In this document: positions 60,371-64,000 of the stretch, piece by piece | How positions within the stretch are numbered: the first letter of the stretch is position 1 | Layout: each line of letters opens with the position of its first letter | Source: an uncultured Eubacteriales bacterium | GTDB lineage: Bacteria > Bacillota > Clostridia > Oscillospirales > Oscillospiraceae | Direction: 5' to 3' | Length of the DNA: 64,000 bases | Assembly: GCA_900079765.1 (NCBI GenBank) | Contig: LT599017.1 | Location: 2,015,766 to 2,079,765, forward strand | Position numbers and translations under genes: made by a program | The notes under the pieces: generated by a model | The model's database searches: none | Told to the model about the DNA's origin: nothing | What the model saw: the letters and a program-made list of their open reading frames with translations, nothing else

Positions 60371-63300
60371 TTACTTCACAACGTTCTCGACAAACCGCAT
60401 GAGGATGGTTGCTACCTGAGCGCGGGACGCGCTATCGCCGGGGAGAAGGCCGCCAGTGGTGATTCCTGTAATCAGGCCTGCGTCCACAGCCCACTCCATA
60501 GCGCTCCGCGCATAGGGCGAGACGCCGGAGGCGTCGGAGTAGGCTGAAAGGTCGTCTGCCCCGGTGGTGTCGTAGCCCTTATAGTCTGCATAGCGGTAGA
60601 GGATCGCCGCCAGCTGCTCACGGGTCACGCTGTCGTTGGTGCCGAACATACCGCTGTCATACCCTGTTATGATACCGGTGGCGTTGGCCCAACGCACGGC
60701 GTCGGTGTACCACTGGCCGTTCTCCACATCTGTGAAGGTGGCCCCAGCGGTCACCGCAGGCTTGCCCTCCAGGCGGTAGAGCACAGTCACCAGCATGGCG
60801 CGGGACATGTCGGTCTCCGGGCCAAAGGTGGTCGTGGTGGTACCGGTAAAGAGGCCGTTCTGGACGGCGTACTTCACTGCGTCATAGTACCATGCGCCGC
60901 TCCGCACGTCGGCAAAGGAATTGGTCCAGGCATCATAGCCCACTACATAGGTGGAGAGGTGCGTGGTGGTAAAGGTGGCAAGGCCTGTGTTCTTATTGTA
61001 GGTGCAGGCCATACTCGTGAGCTTGCCCGCATCATCCAGATACCAGACCGCGACGCCGTCGGCGCTCTCGCCGGCTTTCAGCGTGTAGGGCAGGGAGATG
61101 GTGATGCTCTTGCCGTCAAAGCCGGTGATCTTCTTGCCGTCACTCAGAATGGATATGTCGAACACCGCGCTACCGCTCACAAGCACCTGCTGCTGCGCAG
61201 TCAGGGAGGTTGTTTCTATGTATTCGACGCTAATTAAAATGGTAGAGCCCGCCGTCTGGGAGACGATGGACGACAGCACGCCGTTGGGGAGGGTCACACT
61301 GCCGACCTGGGTCTGCACCATCAGGCTTACATCCGTCTGTCCGGCTACCGCGTCCAGCGCGTCCCTGGCAAGAGTGACCTGGGCCGCCGTTACCGTACCC
61401 TTGACTTTCGGCGCAATCACGATATCGCCACCGCTGGTTTTCGCACTGGCGATGGCGTCTTTCATGTCCGCCAGATCCAGGGACACACTGGCAGTTCCAC
61501 CACTGACCGTAGCTGTCGGTGTAAGGGTCGTAGTGGCAGCGGTACTACTTGAACCACTGTTCCAACTATCGCTGCCCTCTTCTACGGTATAGTCGTCAGT
61601 ATAATGGAAAACAATTTTATCGCCATTCTCCAGGAACTGCTGGGCCAGCCCCAGATTGGGATGCTTAGCGTTAAGCGTGTACATCCAACCGGACCGTGGC
61701 CCGTTGGTAAACTCGCTTAGCATCGTGCTGGTGCCAGGCACTTGCACGCCGGAGACATAAAGGGTTTTATATAGATTGTTGTCATCGCCTTCAAACTCGA
61801 GGCCTGCGTCCTTAAGCGCCTTCTTAAACACGTCGGCCGCCGTTGCGTTGATGTCCACTGTATACGAGGTCTTCTCGATCCAAGTCTTCAGATTGCTGTT
61901 TTTCAGTGTATGAACCTTTCCGTCTTTCTCGCTATCATGGATTTCGTCGCCCAGCAGCGTGAAGTACACCGTGATCGTGTCCGCTGCCACCGGTTTTTTC
62001 AGCACCGTTACGATAAACTCTGCCTTAGCAGCACCACAGGTGGCCGTCAATGTCTGCACCGCCCGCCTGCCGCTGTCAAAGCCACTGATTGTTACGCCAT
62101 CCTTACCTCCGATGGTGGGGGTGGTTATCGTTCCATCGCTCCATTTTGCAGTGAAAACAATTCCGTCAAGATTCAGCGTTTCTCCAAGATAATATTCGCC
62201 CTTGTAGTTTCCAGAAATAGCCAATTCATAGACGACAGGTTTGTCGATGTGGCTGGGGTAGCCTTCCTCGCCTTGCACCCAGTTCTTATAGCTGCCTTCG
62301 CCGTTATTAAGTGGCCCCACAAGAGAACCGTCAGCCATTTCTGCAGCAGTAACCTTTTTGCCTAACTTGTCGCTGTCGGCGCCTAACGGATCGTCTGTAC
62401 GGTTGTGATCCTTTCTGGAAACACTGGCAGGCTCCGTAGGAAGCTCAACTGAGGTATCAAAGTAGTTTTTACATAACTCCGTCTCATGGGACTTACAGCT
62501 GGTGTCCACATAATCCGCTCTGCCGATACTTCTTTCAATACCGTCCGCGCAATAATAGTTATTCTCAATGATATTTGTCTTATTTAGCGAGCGGAAATAG
62601 CCAATGATGCCCCCGGATACGCCTCCCTCACCCGTTGCTTTCAGCGTACCGCTAAAAACATTGTTGCGAACATAAGCGTTGCTCCAGTTTTGGGCGATAC
62701 CGTTTTCGCCGCCCAGAATACCGCCGACCTTATCCGTACCGGTGATATCCGCTGAGACGATACAGTTTTGAATGCTGGTACAGGGAGTATTTGGCGCAGA
62801 AATAGAGTTATAGCCTGCCGCTGCGATGCCGCCGACGCAGCTTCCAGTCCCGGTAATGGTGCCATAGAACTCACAGTTGCTGTAGGAGTAGGGGCCCATA
62901 GACTGGCCTTTCACTCCTCCTATGCCGCCCACATTGTTTACGCCGTAGACATCTGCATAGCTGACACAGTTCAGAAACTTTCCGCTTACCTCGCCCGCAA
63001 ACGAGCCTACACCGGATGAGCCGGAAGATGCACCGGTGGTCTTGTTGTAGCCGATCTTAACATTAGGCTCCACCATGCAATTTGTGAAATTGCAGACATT
63101 CCCGCCAGAGGCATAACCACCTAGGAAACCGCCCATTCTGATGATTGAGCCGCTTTTCAGGGTGACGTTAATCACGTCAAGGGTATCTGGGCAGCCTGGG
63201 GCATAGCTTCCGCCGGTGCCGCTGTTGTAATTGCCGTCCTCGCCATAGTCCACCACGTAATTGGTGAGAAGCGCATAGTCCGCTATATATGGGGCGTAGA

Positions 63301-64000
63301 TGTTCAGGTTCTGGACCGTCGCCTCCCGCGCATAGGTCAGTAGCGCCTTACCTCCTTCCGCAAAGCTAAGCGTGTGATTTTTGCCATCCAGTGTCCCGGA
63401 AAATGGGAGAATATTGGTTCCGTTACCGGCGTTTGTCGCACCGGCTTTCAGCATACCGATACCAATCCAGTCTTTCGAGAGGGCGATGTCGTTCTGCATG
63501 GCAAAATACATTCCCTCAAAGCTGTAGCCCTGTGCGACCAGGGACGCAATTGAGGCAAAATCGGCTGCAGCGGAAAGCTGATAGGGCTCCTTCTCCGTAC
63601 CGGAGCCGGTAAACGGGATTACAATAGGGGGAGTGTCATCCTCTTTTACAGTGATCGCGGCCACGCTGGAGGTCAATTGTGAACTCATTCCCTGCAGGGT
63701 GGAGGTTATGATGCAGTAATAGTACTTTGTGCCGAGCTGCGTAAGAGTACCCAAGCTGTAAGAAGTATTTGTAGCACCCGCAATGGGGGCGCCACTCACA
63801 GTACTGTCCGCCGTATTCTCATACCATTGATAAGCCACCGTGCCATAAATAGGAGATTTCAGGGCAACAGCCAAGCTGCCAGCTGTGCTACCTTGCGTAT
63901 ACTCGGCGCTTTTAGGCTGAGTGCTGATGATGTTGTCGGGCACTGCCGCCGCCTTTACGTATACATAAATATAATCGGAATCAACCGTATAGGTTTTTCC
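60371..64000 (-). CDS. Large surface protein with DUF4430 and three SLH domains, N-terminus outside the window
   Basis: At least 1209 residues, open to the right edge. From N to C as visible: an Ig-like module (VAYQWYENT, YYYCIITST), a long Gly/Asn-rich right-handed beta-helix-like part with GLUG-type repeats (GGIGGVKGQS, GGIAAAGYNS, GGILGGENG), a Big_3-like domain (FTAKWSDGTITTPTIGG), a DUF4430 domain (VYFTLLGDEIHDSEKDG to GDKIVFHYTDDYTVEEG), a further beta region and three SLH domains ending at the C-terminus. It combines adhesin-like and ligand-binding parts. It lies 110 bp before the toroid gene in the same direction. Confidence 0.85.
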   Translation of the reverse strand, partial: GKTYTVDSDYIYVYVKAAAVPDNIISTQPKSAEYTQGSTAGSLAVALKSPIYGTVAYQWYENTADSTVSGAPIAGATNTSYSLGTLTQLGTKYYYCIITSTLQGMSSQLTSSVAAITVKEDDTPPIVIPFTGSGTEKEPYQLSAAADFASIASLVAQGYSFEGMYFAMQNDIALSKDWIGIGMLKAGATNAGNGTNILPFSGTLDGKNHTLSFAEGGKALLTYAREATVQNLNIYAPYIADYALLTNYVVDYGEDGNYNSGTGGSYAPGCPDTLDVINVTLKSGSIIRMGGFLGGYASGGNVCNFTNCMVEPNVKIGYNKTTGASSGSSGVGSFAGEVSGKFLNCVSYADVYGVNNVGGIGGVKGQSMGPYSYSNCEFYGTITGTGSCVGGIAAAGYNSISAPNTPCTSIQNCIVSADITGTDKVGGILGGENGIAQNWSNAYVRNNVFSGTLKATGEGGVSGGIIGYFRSLNKTNIIENNYYCADGIERSIGRADYVDTSCKSHETELCKNYFDTSVELPTEPASVSRKDHNRTDDPLGADSDKLGKKVTAAEMADGSLVGPLNNGEGSYKNWVQGEEGYPSHIDKPVVYELAISGNYKGEYYLGETLNLDGIVFTAKWSDGTITTPTIGGKDGVTISGFDSGRRAVQTLTATCGAAKAEFIVTVLKKPVAADTITVYFTLLGDEIHDSEKDGKVHTLKNSNLKTWIEKTSYTVDINATAADVFKKALKDAGLEFEGDDNNLYKTLYVSGVQVPGTSTMLSEFTNGPRSGWMYTLNAKHPNLGLAQQFLENGDKIVFHYTDDYTVEEGSDSWNSGSSSTAATTTLTPTATVSGGTASVSLDLADMKDAIASAKTSGGDIVIAPKVKGTVTAAQVTLARDALDAVAGQTDVSLMVQTQVGSVTLPNGVLSSIVSQTAGSTILISVEYIETTSLTAQQQVLVSGSAVFDISILSDGKKITGFDGKSITISLPYTLKAGESADGVAVWYLDDAGKLTSMACTYNKNTGLATFTTTHLSTYVVGYDAWTNSFADVRSGAWYYDAVKYAVQNGLFTGTTTTTFGPETDMSRAMLVTVLYRLEGKPAVTAGATFTDVENGQWYTDAVRWANATGIITGYDSGMFGTNDSVTREQLAAILYRYADYKGYDTTGADDLSAYSDASGVSPYARSAMEWAVDAGLITGITTGGLLPGDSASRAQVATILMRFVENVVK

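Overview
The window looks like a chromosomal segment of a GC-rich, spore-forming member of the Clostridia. The best guess is the gut Oscillospiraceae (Flavonifractor, Pseudoflavonifractor or Lawsonibacter-like). The reasons are Gram-positive gene order, several sporulation genes, an ispH-S1 gene fusion typical of Clostridia, S-layer homology (SLH) surface proteins, and strong AGGAGG-type ribosome binding sites. The genus is inference. Almost every gene lies on the minus strand, so transcription runs from high to low coordinates.

Layout from left to right. 1-3.1 kb: the N-terminal part of an ABC-F protein, murF and ddl (cell wall). 3.2-6.5 kb: spoIVA, a SipL-like SPOCS/LysM gene and spoVM, which together make the spore-coat basement layer. 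6.5-19.2 kb: a long operon reading yicC, remA, gmk, rpoZ, priA, def, fmt, rsmB, rlmN, stp, prkC, rsgA, a small membrane protein gene, then spoVM; its order is close to that of Bacillus subtilis. 19.2-23.5 kb: a membrane protein, a DnaJ-like protein, a DUF5685 protein, then a YbbR-domain regulator and cdaA (cyclic di-AMP). 23.5-26.9 kb: a cysteine desulfurase family gene with its DUF3343 partner, ispF, ispD and carD. 26.9-32.4 kb: ispH-S1, plsC, cmk, a BaiN/HI0933 flavoprotein and an RpiR regulator. 32.4-38.5 kb: a pseudouridine synthase, dacF, gerW, a DUF2953 gene, scpB, scpA, a site-2 protease and a tyrosine phosphatase. 38.7-46.2 kb: a fumarylacetoacetase-family gene, engB, lon, clpX, clpP and tig (protein quality control). 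46.2-53.5 kb: a phosphoesterase, thrC, an M19 dipeptidase, yraN, rnhB, rbgA, rplS and a pair resembling spoIVFB/spoIVFA.

53.6-57.6 kb is the accessory part and is visibly AT-richer. It starts with a tRNA-Pro(CGG) on the plus strand. A 45-bp exact copy of the tRNA 3' end lies 2.1 kb further on, as expected for a tRNA-integrated element. Between the two copies is a frameshifted S41-peptidase-like lipoprotein gene and no recognisable integrase. An alpha/beta hydrolase and a YoaK-family membrane protein follow.

57.6-64 kb holds the most unusual set: a membrane-anchored DUF4430 protein, a secreted alpha/alpha-toroid protein with three SLH domains, and a very large SLH protein with a DUF4430 domain that runs off the window. 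An alpha/alpha toroid and a DUF4430 domain are the two domains of animal intrinsic factor and transcobalamin. The cluster is therefore a candidate cell-surface corrinoid (or other ligand) capture system.

Regulatory features visible in the sequence include two SigE-like promoters of matching design ahead of the sporulation operons, several strong SigA promoters, intrinsic terminators between operons, a G10 tract forming the ribosome binding site of remA, and hairpins that overlap the ribosome binding sites of dacF and the DUF3343 gene.
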